A stretch of DNA of 5,625 nt from Christiangramia sp. Lineage in GTDB: Bacteria; Bacteroidota; Bacteroidia; Flavobacteriales; Flavobacteriaceae. The DNA is taken from assembly GCA_024644145.1 (NCBI GenBank), contig JAHELO010000132.1:1-5625 (forward strand). The letters are read 5' to 3'. Made by a program: the position numbers and the translations under genes. The notes beneath the pieces were generated by a model that worked only from the letters and a program-made list of their open reading frames with translations, was not told where the DNA came from and did no database searches. This document shows positions 1 through 5,625 of this stretch, in pieces. How positions within the stretch are numbered: position 1 is the stretch's first letter; each line of letters opens with the position of its first letter.

Positions 1-9
1 AGAATCTGG

Positions 10-44
10 CGCCCATACTTTAAGTTGTGGGCGTTTTTGTTTTG
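10..44 (+). terminator. Probable intrinsic terminator of an upstream gene
   Basis: The arms CGCCCA (10-15) and TGGGCG (28-33) pair perfectly. The stem can extend by a T-G wobble and an A-T pair, and it is followed directly by a T-rich run at 34-44. This is the classic rho-independent layout for plus-strand transcription. It presumably ends a gene lying left of the window. On the minus strand there is no T-run after the stem, so it works in one direction only. No folding energy was computed. Confidence 0.55.
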
Positions 45-59
45 GTAATGATGGCGAAG

Positions 60-677
60 ATGAAATTTTTTTTAAGCGTAATTGTTATATTTTTAACTGG
101 CTTTACTTATGCTCAAAAAGATACATTTGAAATTATTGAGGCCGGAGAGATCAAAAAGATCCGCATAGATACAGATGAGGCTTATCTTATCAGTATCACT
201 ACTGCCAATACTCAGCAAATTAAAATTTCCACTCATTCTGAAGGAGAATATTTTAATAATATCAAACTGGCTTCTTCAGTGGAGGGAGAAAAACTTAATT
301 TAACCACTCAATATCCTCAGAGGCTCACAGGTGGTTATGATAAACTTAGTGCCCATAAAGTTTTTTCGCTTGAAATTGAATTAATCATACCCAAGCATTT
401 AGAAGTAATCGTCAATTCCAATATTGCATCCCTTAGTAGCAGCGGTGCTTTTAAGTCGCTGCATGCAGATTTGAACCAGGGTTACTGCAACCTGATCGAT
501 TTTCACGGAATCGCTGTAGTAAACACGTTTACCGGGAATATTAGTGTAGAAACGAACAGGGGTGATATTCAGGCATACAGCCGGAATGGGGAAGTAAAGA
601 TTCCAGATTTTATTCCGGGTTTAAACCCAATAAAGCTCAACAGTATAGACGGTGATATTCTGGTGCGTAAAAACTAA
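60..677 (+). CDS. Secreted beta-rich protein of unknown function (DUF4097-like in pattern)
   Basis: The 205-residue product is not recognised as a named family. It begins with a clear Sec signal peptide: Lys2, a hydrophobic stretch from about residue 3 to 14, and a likely signal peptidase I site after TYA (residue 18), giving a mature protein that starts at Gln19. There is no lipobox cysteine, so it is not a lipoprotein. The rest alternates short beta strands and Gly/Asn/Asp turns, especially from residue 113 to 203 (NSNIASLSSSG, TFTGNISVETNRGDI, NSIDGDI). That pattern resembles the beta-helical repeats of DUF4097-type putative adhesins; the resemblance is by eye only. ATG 60 is preferred; ATG 51 or 48 would only lengthen the signal-peptide n-region, and the GTG at 27 lies inside the terminator stem. 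lspA follows 42 nt downstream on the same strand. Likely location is the periplasm or cell surface. Confidence 0.75.
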   Translation: MKFFLSVIVIFLTGFTYAQKDTFEIIEAGEIKKIRIDTDEAYLISITTANTQQIKISTHSEGEYFNNIKLASSVEGEKLNLTTQYPQRLTGGYDKLSAHKVFSLEIELIIPKHLEVIVNSNIASLSSSGAFKSLHADLNQGYCNLIDFHGIAVVNTFTGNISVETNRGDIQAYSRNGEVKIPDFIPGLNPIKLNSIDGDILVRKN

Positions 678-687
678 ATAATATTAG

Positions 688-695
688 TATTTTTG
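688..695 (+). promoter_or_regulatory. Possible Bacteroidota -7 box ahead of lspA
   Basis: TATTTTTG fits the Bacteroidota -7 consensus TAnnTTTG exactly and would place transcription start about 18 nt before the lspA ATG. A convincing -33 TTTG is not present at the right distance, and matches like this are common in A+T-rich DNA. lspA may simply be co-transcribed with the gene before it. Confidence 0.2.
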
Positions 696-719
696 AGCCG
701 TTTTCAAACAAATTTATCC

Positions 720-1343
720 ATGTCCCTTAAAAGAGCCGGAGTTATTATCGTACTGATCCTTTTAATAGATCAGATTTCAAAATTATATATCAAAACCAAT
801 TTTGCCTTAGGTGAAGAGATTGAGGTGTTTAACTGGTTTAGTATTCTTTTTGTAGAGAATGAAGGAATGGCCTGGGGGACAAAGATCCCGGGTGAGTATG
901 GGAAACTAGCTCTTACTCTTTTCCGGCTTGTGGCTATAGTTGGGATTGGTTACTGGCTATGGGATTCGGTAAAAAAAGGAGGGTCCCGAATATTGATCAC
1001 CGCCATTGCCATGATCTTTGCGGGAGCTTTTGGGAATATTATAGATTCAGTCTTCTATGGGGTGGTCTTCAACGACAGTTACGGGCAGGTAGCGAGCTTT
1101 TTGCCGGAAGCAGGTGGTTACAGTTCATTATTCCATGGAAAGGTGGTAGACATGCTCTATTTTCCTTTATGGAAGGGATATTTACCTGAGTGGATCCCTT
1201 TCTGGGGCGGAAAATACTTTACTTTTTTCGAGCCAGTTTTTAATATAGCAGATTCAGCAATAAGTGTAGGAGTAGCCATGTTGCTATTGTTCAACAAAAG
1301 AGCATTTCCTAAAGAAGAAAAAGAAGAAAAGAAGAAAGCTTAA
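720..1343 (+). CDS. lspA: Lipoprotein signal peptidase (signal peptidase II)
   Basis: LspA is the inner-membrane aspartyl protease that cuts the signal peptide from prolipoproteins after the lipobox cysteine has been diacylglyceryl-modified. Family signatures appear in order: DQISKLYIK (residues 17-25), ENEGMAWG (46-53), GNIID (105-109), VVD (142-144) and FNIADSAISVG (174-184). By alignment with known LspA the catalytic aspartates are Asp144 and Asp178. About four hydrophobic segments are visible (near 7-20, 62-81, 90-108, 175-192). The protein is 207 residues against about 165 in Escherichia coli; the extra length sits between Asp109, Asp144 and Asp178, plus a charged KEEKEEKKK tail. ATG 720 is chosen because it puts the first membrane helix at the N terminus as in the family; a TTG at 693 would add nine atypical residues. 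The stop overlaps the stop of the convergent response regulator gene. Confidence 0.95.
   Translation: MSLKRAGVIIVLILLIDQISKLYIKTNFALGEEIEVFNWFSILFVENEGMAWGTKIPGEYGKLALTLFRLVAIVGIGYWLWDSVKKGGSRILITAIAMIFAGAFGNIIDSVFYGVVFNDSYGQVASFLPEAGGYSSLFHGKVVDMLYFPLWKGYLPEWIPFWGGKYFTFFEPVFNIADSAISVGVAMLLLFNKRAFPKEEKEEKKKA
1311..1338. other. 28-nt homopurine tract at the lspA 3' end
   Basis: All 28 bases are A or G on the plus strand, with mirror-symmetric stretches such as GAAGAAAAAGAAG. It encodes the Lys/Glu tail of LspA. On the minus strand it is a T/C-rich run lying just past the response regulator stop codon, so it could slow or end transcription coming from the right; that effect is inferred. Confidence 0.5.
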
Positions 1344-1756
1344 GCAGCGGTCTTTTCAAATATCTTTTCAAACTTTTTAAGTTCAATAGGTTTTATAAGG
1401 TAGTCTGTTACAAGATTGAAAGATTTGGCTCTTTCCAGATCCCGCGGGTCTATAGAAGAGCTTACCACATATAATGTGATCTTCTTGTTCAGGTTGTTCT
1501 TGATCTTAATGAACTCATTAAGAAATTCCCATCCATCCATTACAGGCATATTAAGGTCAAGGAAAATGATATCAGGAAGTTTGTCCTCATCGGTGACAGT
1601 TTCCATGATGTTTTTAAAGTAATCTAATGCTTCTTTACCATTCTTATAGATAAGTAAGTTCTCAGATAGCTTTTTGATCTCAATGATCTTCTTTACTAAG
1701 TTCACGTATATCTTATCATCATCGATGATACACGCTAGTTCTACTTTTTGCCCCAT
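1340..1756 (-). CDS. Single-domain (CheY-like) response regulator
   Basis: This 138-residue protein is a receiver domain with no output domain. The acidic pocket is IIDDD (10-14). The phospho-acceptor is Asp67 in FLDLNMP, followed by the usual MDGWEF. The switch Ser/Thr position is Ser99 in VVSSS, and the conserved lysine is Lys122 in LIKP, next to Tyr119. A slightly long loop (about residues 51-61) precedes the phospho-site strand, as in Rcp1-like regulators that pair with PAS or phytochrome kinases. It starts 12 nt after the kinase gene on the same strand and is almost certainly its partner. With no DNA-binding domain it should act by protein contact or as a step in a phosphorelay. It converges on lspA, sharing TTAA at the stop codons, with no hairpin terminator between them. 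Confidence 0.92.
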   Translation of the reverse strand: MGQKVELACIIDDDKIYVNLVKKIIEIKKLSENLLIYKNGKEALDYFKNIMETVTDEDKLPDIIFLDLNMPVMDGWEFLNEFIKIKNNLNKKITLYVVSSSIDPRDLERAKSFNLVTDYLIKPIELKKFEKIFEKTAA

Positions 1757-1768
1757 AATAAATAGAAT

Positions 1769-3223
1769 CTAGAATTTGATTTTAAAGGTTGTCCCAATAT
1801 TTACAGTACTACTTACAGATATGGACCCTCCAAGGGCCTCTACCTGATTTTTTGTAATGAATAAACCAATTCCTTTTGCCTCGGGATTACTAGGGTGAAA
1901 AGTTTTGTACATGCCAAACATCTTCTCTCCATATTCATCGAGGTCTATTCCCATTCCGTTATCGCTAACTTCTAAATACTCTTTATCATTATCGATATAG
2001 GTCTGTATAAAAATGACTGGTTTACGCCCCGGTTGTTTATACCGGATAGCATTTGTGATTAAATTTAGTAAAATACTTTCAAGATACTCAGGGATATAGC
2101 GAATTTCTTTCAAATCTTGAAATTCAGCGACGATTTTTGCATTTTCCCGATTAATCAAAGAAGATATAGATGCCAGAACCACTTCCAGCGCTTCATCAAA
2201 CCTGATAAGAACCGGCTCTTTTTTCAGGGAAGTTTGAATGCTAACAATGTCATTTAACCTGGAGATAGCAGAATCAAGGTTGCCCGAGACATCTTCTACA
2301 TTTGCCAAAAGATCCAGCTTATCTCGATCTGTTTTGGATTCTCTCAGCAATTCTACAATGAGGCTTAAATTACTGCTGTGAGACCTTAGATGATGGGAAA
2401 CGATATGTGCAAAATTGAATAGTCTGGAATTCTGAGTTGCAATGATATCCAGAGAATTCTGCAAATTTAATTCATTGTTCTTGTTTTCATCAATGTTCTG
2501 TAAGACACCACGTATCCCTATTACCTCCTGTTCGTCATTATAAACAGGTTTTCCGGTTAAACGAACCCAGAACTCCCTGTGCTGAAAAGAAACCATCTTA
2601 AGTTCCAGTTTAAAGGGAATACCAAAATTCTCACATTTGTCAAATGCATTTCGCATGCGGTTATGATGTTCCTTGGCATAGAATTTCATGCGGTCTTCAT
2701 AAGCCGGTTGAAAATCGCGGGGGCATTCAACGATCTTCAGCGAAACATCATCCCAGTAAATATTTTTGTTAACTGTATCTACGTACCAGCCTCCTGTAGA
2801 GGTCATCTCTGCAGTCTCACGATAGTAAAAGAAATTCTCCTCTATGGTGTATTGATCTCTTTTACTTTGATGAATGTTGACGAAAAGTAGAACCGCGGTT
2901 TCCCTGAAGGAATGGTCCCTGGTTTTTTGATTTTTACATTCGAACCAGCGATATTTCCCATTCTCCAGTTTTAATTTTATTTCAAAACTGAAGGGTTCAT
3001 TATCTTTTATTAGTTTCTCAAAATGAATTCTGAAATCGTAGCGGTAGTCTGGATGAAGAATGTGATTAATAAAAAACTCAAAACGGTCTTCCTCAATCTT
3101 TGGTTTTCCTACCAGAATATTAAAATGCTCAGACCAGGCGATCTCCTTAGAAAAAAGATTAATCTTCCAGTAGGCAATATCAAAGTCTTCCAGAATACTA
3201 TTTAACTGTAGATCGCTGAGCAT
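1769..3223 (-). CDS. Cytoplasmic PAS-PAS sensor histidine kinase
   Basis: The 484-residue product has no signal peptide or membrane helix, so it senses an internal cue. Two PAS domains of the PAS_3/PAC kind are seen at about 10-119 (WKINLFSKEIAWS, then KYRWFECK) and 137-250 (GGWYVDTVNKNIYWDD, then FWVRLTGKPVY). A short helical linker leads to the dimerisation/phospho-acceptor region; the phospho-acceptor is His277 in FAHIVSHHLRSH. The ATPase domain (about 373-484) keeps the N-box (LLNLITNAIRY, Asn387 and Asn391), the G1 box (SDNGMGID), an F-box (MFGMYKTFH) and the G2 box (KGIGLFITK). All catalytic elements look intact. ATG at 3221-3223 is taken as the start; a TTG directly before it would add only one residue. 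The gene lies 53 nt after the cyclo-ligase gene and 12 nt before the response regulator. The signal bound by the PAS domains cannot be told from the sequence. Confidence 0.92.
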   Translation of the reverse strand: MLSDLQLNSILEDFDIAYWKINLFSKEIAWSEHFNILVGKPKIEEDRFEFFINHILHPDYRYDFRIHFEKLIKDNEPFSFEIKLKLENGKYRWFECKNQKTRDHSFRETAVLLFVNIHQSKRDQYTIEENFFYYRETAEMTSTGGWYVDTVNKNIYWDDVSLKIVECPRDFQPAYEDRMKFYAKEHHNRMRNAFDKCENFGIPFKLELKMVSFQHREFWVRLTGKPVYNDEQEVIGIRGVLQNIDENKNNELNLQNSLDIIATQNSRLFNFAHIVSHHLRSHSSNLSLIVELLRESKTDRDKLDLLANVEDVSGNLDSAISRLNDIVSIQTSLKKEPVLIRFDEALEVVLASISSLINRENAKIVAEFQDLKEIRYIPEYLESILLNLITNAIRYKQPGRKPVIFIQTYIDNDKEYLEVSDNGMGIDLDEYGEKMFGMYKTFHPSNPEAKGIGLFITKNQVEALGGSISVSSTVNIGTTFKIKF

Positions 3224-3242
3224 CAAAGTTATTTGTTCAGGC

Positions 3243-3274
3243 TAAAAATACTGCATTAACCTTATCATTACAAA
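3243..3274 (-). promoter_or_regulatory. Possible promoter for the kinase-regulator pair
   Basis: Read on the minus strand, TTTG (3274-3271) is followed after 20 nt by TATTTTTA (3250-3243). This resembles the Bacteroidota sigma promoter TTTG / TAnnTTTG with one mismatch at the last base of the -7 box. Transcription would begin near 3237, giving a leader of about 14 nt before the kinase ATG. The 53-nt gap holds no terminator hairpin, so read-through from the upstream genes is equally possible. Confidence 0.35.
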
Positions 3275-3276
3275 AA

Positions 3277-3849
3277 TTATTTAGAACCGAATTTAAAAAT
3301 CTTATTTGGGGTCACGCAATAATCTAATGGTATGTCTTTGTGGAATATACCGTCTATTTCTTTCACCGGATCAAAAAAAGATAGGCCAATTTTGATAATT
3401 CCGGGCTTGCAATCTGTCAGGAACCGATCATAAAAACCTTTCCCGTAGCCAATACGATGGCCTTTTTCGTCAAATGCAAGCAGCGGAATAAAGATCACAT
3501 CCAGTTTTTCATTGGGTATCTCGATCCCATCAATAGGTTCCGGGATATTCCATTTATTCTTCTTAATTACGGTTTGATCTGTTAACAGGTAATTCAACAT
3601 TTCACCTGTTTCGAAATTTGTTTTTGGGATGATCACTTCCTTGTCTTTCCCCTGCAGAATATGAAGCAGGTATTCAGTATCCACCTCTTTTTGCTCGGCA
3701 ATATTCAGAAATATATGATAATATCTGTAATCCCAGACTGGTAATTCCAAAGACAGGTTGGCTATCTCCAGACTCATTTTCTCGATATCACCTTCGCTAA
3801 GCTGTAATCGTTTTTCCTTGTATTTTTTCCTCAGCTCATCCTTGTGCAT
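3277..3849 (-). CDS. 5-formyltetrahydrofolate cyclo-ligase (methenyl-THF synthetase)
   Basis: The enzyme uses ATP to convert 5-formyl-THF into 5,10-methenyl-THF, returning this storage form to one-carbon metabolism in the cytosol. The 190-residue product has the normal family length and shows the N-terminal basic motif ELRKKYKEKR (5-14), the QKEVDT segment (53-58), EVIIPKT (71-77) and the signature LLAFDEKGHRIGYGKGFYDRF (123-143), whose GYGKGFYDR part binds nucleotide and Mg2+. The C-terminal IPLDYCVTPN matches the usual end of the fold. Start 3849 fits the family N terminus; in-frame ATGs at 3891 and 3918 would add residues unlike the family and run deeper into the upstream gene. Even so its first 14 bases overlap the end of the zinc hydrolase gene, suggesting translational coupling. 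In other bacteria the gene is called fau or ygfA. Confidence 0.93.
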   Translation of the reverse strand: MHKDELRKKYKEKRLQLSEGDIEKMSLEIANLSLELPVWDYRYYHIFLNIAEQKEVDTEYLLHILQGKDKEVIIPKTNFETGEMLNYLLTDQTVIKKNKWNIPEPIDGIEIPNEKLDVIFIPLLAFDEKGHRIGYGKGFYDRFLTDCKPGIIKIGLSFFDPVKEIDGIFHKDIPLDYCVTPNKIFKFGSK

Positions 3850-4831
3850 GATCTTCGGTTTTGGGTTGGGTAGAAATATGAAAGATCGCATCTCCCTGGT
3901 AAACAATGGGCGATTCATTTACATTGATCACATATCCTTCACTGCCAGATTTTATTTTGTGTCTGAACTTTCCATAAGGATCTGTAATGGTTGCAATATA
4001 TTCACCCTTTTCCACGTGCTTGCCACACGGGATCTTTACATGTAATAACCCGCTATATTTAGCTCGTAGCCAGGAACTGCTTCCAATGAGCACGGTTTCC
4101 TTCTTAACATCTGGATACTCGAATTTTGGATTTAGCATTTCCAGGTGACTTAAAATTCGCATTACCCCTTCCACACCATACCTGGCTACATCCTTATTGC
4201 TGTCCAGCGATTTTCCTCCTTCAAAAAGCAGTACGGGAATGCCAAGTTTTGAGCAGGTTTCCCGGTAAGACTTTGTGATGGTTTTTGAATGTATCGTGAA
4301 TGGAGCATTAAAAATCCTGGCGTATTTTATACTTTGTTCATCCCCTTTTTTTACCCTTATTTGAGGAGCATTAAACCGTGCGGCGCCTCCGGTGTGAAAA
4401 TCGAGACAGAAATCTGCAATAGGGAGAATCTTTTTTACGAACTGATAGGCAAACCTGCTAGCAAGTGAGCCGTTCTGGGTACCCGGGAAAACCCGGTTAA
4501 GATCCCTGCCATCAGGAAATTCTCTGGCCATATTCAGGAATCCGAAGATATTTACAATCGGGATGCAGATGATCGTGCCAATTCTTGGTTTATTAACTCC
4601 TTTAGATATTATCTGCCTTACGATCTCAACCCCGTTGATCTCATCTCCGTGAATCCCTGCAGTTAACAATACTACTGGTCCCGGTTTTTTAGATCGTTCA
4701 ATGATCACCGGCACTTCTACAGAAGTAGTAGTATAGAGCTTCGCCATATTGAAATTTATGGTGGCTCCCTTCCCGGGAAGTACTTTCTCACCTAAAATTT
4801 CAAGAACATTGTTCTTGTCTATACGAGGCAT
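3836..4831 (-). CDS. Succinylglutamate desuccinylase/aspartoacylase-family zinc hydrolase
   Basis: This 331-residue protein belongs to the AstE/AspA branch of the zinc carboxypeptidase superfamily, which cuts amide bonds of N-acyl amino acids or related compounds. Zinc ligands are His61 and Glu64 in GIHGDE and His146 in DFHTGG; the catalytic glutamate is probably Glu204 in LLFEGG. Substrate-carboxylate binding residues fit GRDLNRVFPG (108-117). The region from about 245 to 320 is a beta-rich C-terminal domain of the barrel-sandwich type common in this family. No signal peptide or membrane helix is seen, so it is cytosolic. It starts 3 nt after the rimK stop and its end overlaps the cyclo-ligase start. 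Its arginine-catabolism role (AstE) is unlikely because no ast genes are nearby; linkage to rimK hints at processing of a glutamylated product. Exact substrate unknown. Confidence 0.9.
   Translation of the reverse strand: MPRIDKNNVLEILGEKVLPGKGATINFNMAKLYTTTSVEVPVIIERSKKPGPVVLLTAGIHGDEINGVEIVRQIISKGVNKPRIGTIICIPIVNIFGFLNMAREFPDGRDLNRVFPGTQNGSLASRFAYQFVKKILPIADFCLDFHTGGAARFNAPQIRVKKGDEQSIKYARIFNAPFTIHSKTITKSYRETCSKLGIPVLLFEGGKSLDSNKDVARYGVEGVMRILSHLEMLNPKFEYPDVKKETVLIGSSSWLRAKYSGLLHVKIPCGKHVEKGEYIATITDPYGKFRHKIKSGSEGYVINVNESPIVYQGDAIFHISTQPKTEDHAQG
4801..4817. repeat. 17-bp perfect inverted repeat near the hydrolase start
   Basis: CAAGAACA (4801-4808) and TGTTCTTG (4810-4817) are exact inverted copies around one base. 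In the hydrolase mRNA this gives a 7-bp stem with a 3-nt loop at about nucleotides +15 to +31 of the gene. It lies inside codons for KNNVL, and roughly one such repeat is expected by chance in a window this size. Confidence 0.3.
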
Positions 4832-4834
4832 ATA

Positions 4835-5625
4835 TTATACGTTTCTTTCAATATATCTAATGATGGTCTTCGCGATATCTTTACCGGTGGCTTCCTCAAT
4901 TCCTTCAAGTCCCGGAGAACTGTTTACTTCCAGGATAAGTGGTCCCCGGCTGCTTTGCAACAAGTCTACGCCTGCAACTCCCAGAGCCATGGCCTTGGCC
5001 GCTTTTATAGCTGCATTTTCCTCCTCATCTGTAAGCTGAATTACTGAAGCCGATCCGCCTCTGTGCAAGTTAGACCTGAACTCTCCTTCCTTTCCCTGTC
5101 TTTTCATCGCTCCAACTACCTGCCCATCTACCACGAAAGCCCGAATATCTGCTCCGCCGGCTTCTTTGATAAACTCCTGAACTATCACTCTGGCCTGTAG
5201 ACCATTGAAGGCTTCAATTACAGATTCAGCAGCATTCTGAGTTTCTGCCAATACTACTCCAAGACCCTGAGTTCCCTCCAGTAATTTGATGATAACCGGT
5301 GCGCCTCCAACATGTTCCAGAATTTCTGTTACATCTTTAGAATAATTGGTAAAAACGGTCTTTGGTAATCCCAGTCTTGCTCTGGAAAGTATTTGAAGAC
5401 TTCTTAATTTATCCCGGCTTCGTACCAGTGCCTGGGACTCTGTAGTAGTAAATGTTCCCATCATTTCAAACTGCCTTACCACTGCAGTTCCGTAGAAAGT
5501 AACAGAGGCTCCTATTCTGGGAATTACCGCATCTGTATCGTCAAGGAAATGGTTCTTATAAAAAATGCTGGGTTTTTTCTTCTCAATGATAAGATCACAT
5601 TTTATGGGATCTATCACTTCTACTT
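4835..5625 (-). CDS. rimK: RimK, ATP-grasp alpha-L-glutamate ligase (ribosomal protein S6 modification), 5' partial
   Basis: RimK adds glutamate residues, in E. coli to the C terminus of ribosomal protein S6, using ATP. The visible 263 codons align closely with E. coli RimK as remembered, from its residue 29 onward: [89 protein letters not shown] and [13 protein letters not shown]. The ATP-grasp metal ligands equivalent to E. coli Asp248, Glu260 and Asn262 are present (GVDLL, LEVN). The reading frame stays open to the window edge with VEV matching the family, so the GTG at 5617 is an internal valine codon and about 28 N-terminal residues lie outside. The protein ends at IERNV, lacking the short tail of the E. 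coli form. The zinc hydrolase gene begins 3 nt after its TAA. Substrate in this organism is inferred, not shown. Confidence 0.93.
   Translation of the reverse strand, partial: VEVIDPIKCDLIIEKKKPSIFYKNHFLDDTDAVIPRIGASVTFYGTAVVRQFEMMGTFTTTESQALVRSRDKLRSLQILSRARLGLPKTVFTNYSKDVTEILEHVGGAPVIIKLLEGTQGLGVVLAETQNAAESVIEAFNGLQARVIVQEFIKEAGGADIRAFVVDGQVVGAMKRQGKEGEFRSNLHRGGSASVIQLTDEEENAAIKAAKAMALGVAGVDLLQSSRGPLILEVNSSPGLEGIEEATGKDIAKTIIRYIERNV

Noticed and set aside
1..20. Possible 3' end of a tRNA gene (AGAATCTGGCGCCCA)
   Set aside because: The expected T-loop cytosine (TTC) is replaced by A at the first base, no standard acceptor end fits, and the GC bases are better explained as the left arm of the terminator hairpin.
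27..59. GTG at 27 as start of the secreted protein
   Set aside because: It lies within the terminator structure and would put an odd extension before a good signal peptide that starts at 60 (or 51).
693..719. TTG at 693 as the lspA start
   Set aside because: It adds nine polar residues not typical of the family; ATG 720 gives the normal N terminus.
1351..1372. Short direct repeat TCTTTTCAAA
   Set aside because: It reflects two FEK codon triplets in the response regulator (FEKIFEK), not a regulatory repeat.
2427..2465. Repeated GAATTCTG pieces within the kinase gene
   Set aside because: They come from two Gln-Asn-Ser codon sets in the linker helix and have no regular spacing or symmetry beyond the coding sequence.
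3850..3918. Longer N terminus for the cyclo-ligase from ATG 3918 or 3891
   Set aside because: Family proteins begin right at the ELRKKYKEKR motif; the extension is just the other frame of the hydrolase C terminus.
3758..4045. Plus-strand open frame of 95 codons opposite the cyclo-ligase and hydrolase
   Set aside because: It is antisense to two well-supported genes and its product resembles no family; the same holds for the open frames at 959-1189, 1416-1622, 2579-2890, 3023-3205 and 4749-5039.
5615..5617. GTG at 5617 as a RimK start
   Set aside because: The frame is open upstream and the codons before it (V, E) match the RimK family, so the gene is cut by the window edge, not shortened.

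Overview
The window looks like chromosomal DNA of a marine-type member of the Bacteroidota, most likely family Flavobacteriaceae. The clues are the A+T-rich composition, the lack of clear Shine-Dalgarno sequences, TAnnTTTG-like promoter boxes, a long-insert form of LspA, and a cytoplasmic PAS histidine kinase with the flavobacterial-style H-box SHHLRSH and F-box FGMYKTFH. Genus is not certain. No mobile element, CRISPR array, RNA gene or pseudogene is visible, and almost every base is coding.

Left arm (1-1343, plus strand). A hairpin followed by a T-run (10-44) looks like an intrinsic terminator of a gene outside the window. Just after it comes a secreted, beta-rich protein of unknown function (60-677). 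The lipoprotein signal peptidase gene lspA (720-1343) follows 42 nt later. LspA meets the next gene tail to tail: both end in TAA and share the four bases TTAA at 1340-1343.

Right arm (1340-5625, all minus strand, read from right to left). The first unit is rimK (5' end cut off by the window edge), then an AstE/AspA-family zinc hydrolase after 3 nt, then a 5-formyltetrahydrofolate cyclo-ligase whose start overlaps the hydrolase by 14 nt. After a 53-nt gap that holds a plausible promoter come a soluble two-PAS histidine kinase and, 12 nt on, a single-domain response regulator. No terminator is visible in that gap, so read-through over all five genes is possible.

How the genes may work together: RimK ligates glutamates and the tightly coupled hydrolase belongs to the zinc carboxypeptidase/aspartoacylase superfamily, so they may form a modification/processing pair. 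The cyclo-ligase returns 5-formyl-THF to the folate pool. The kinase and regulator form a cytoplasmic phosphorelay without a DNA-binding output in this window. No clearly new system is present; the most interesting idea is the RimK-hydrolase pairing.
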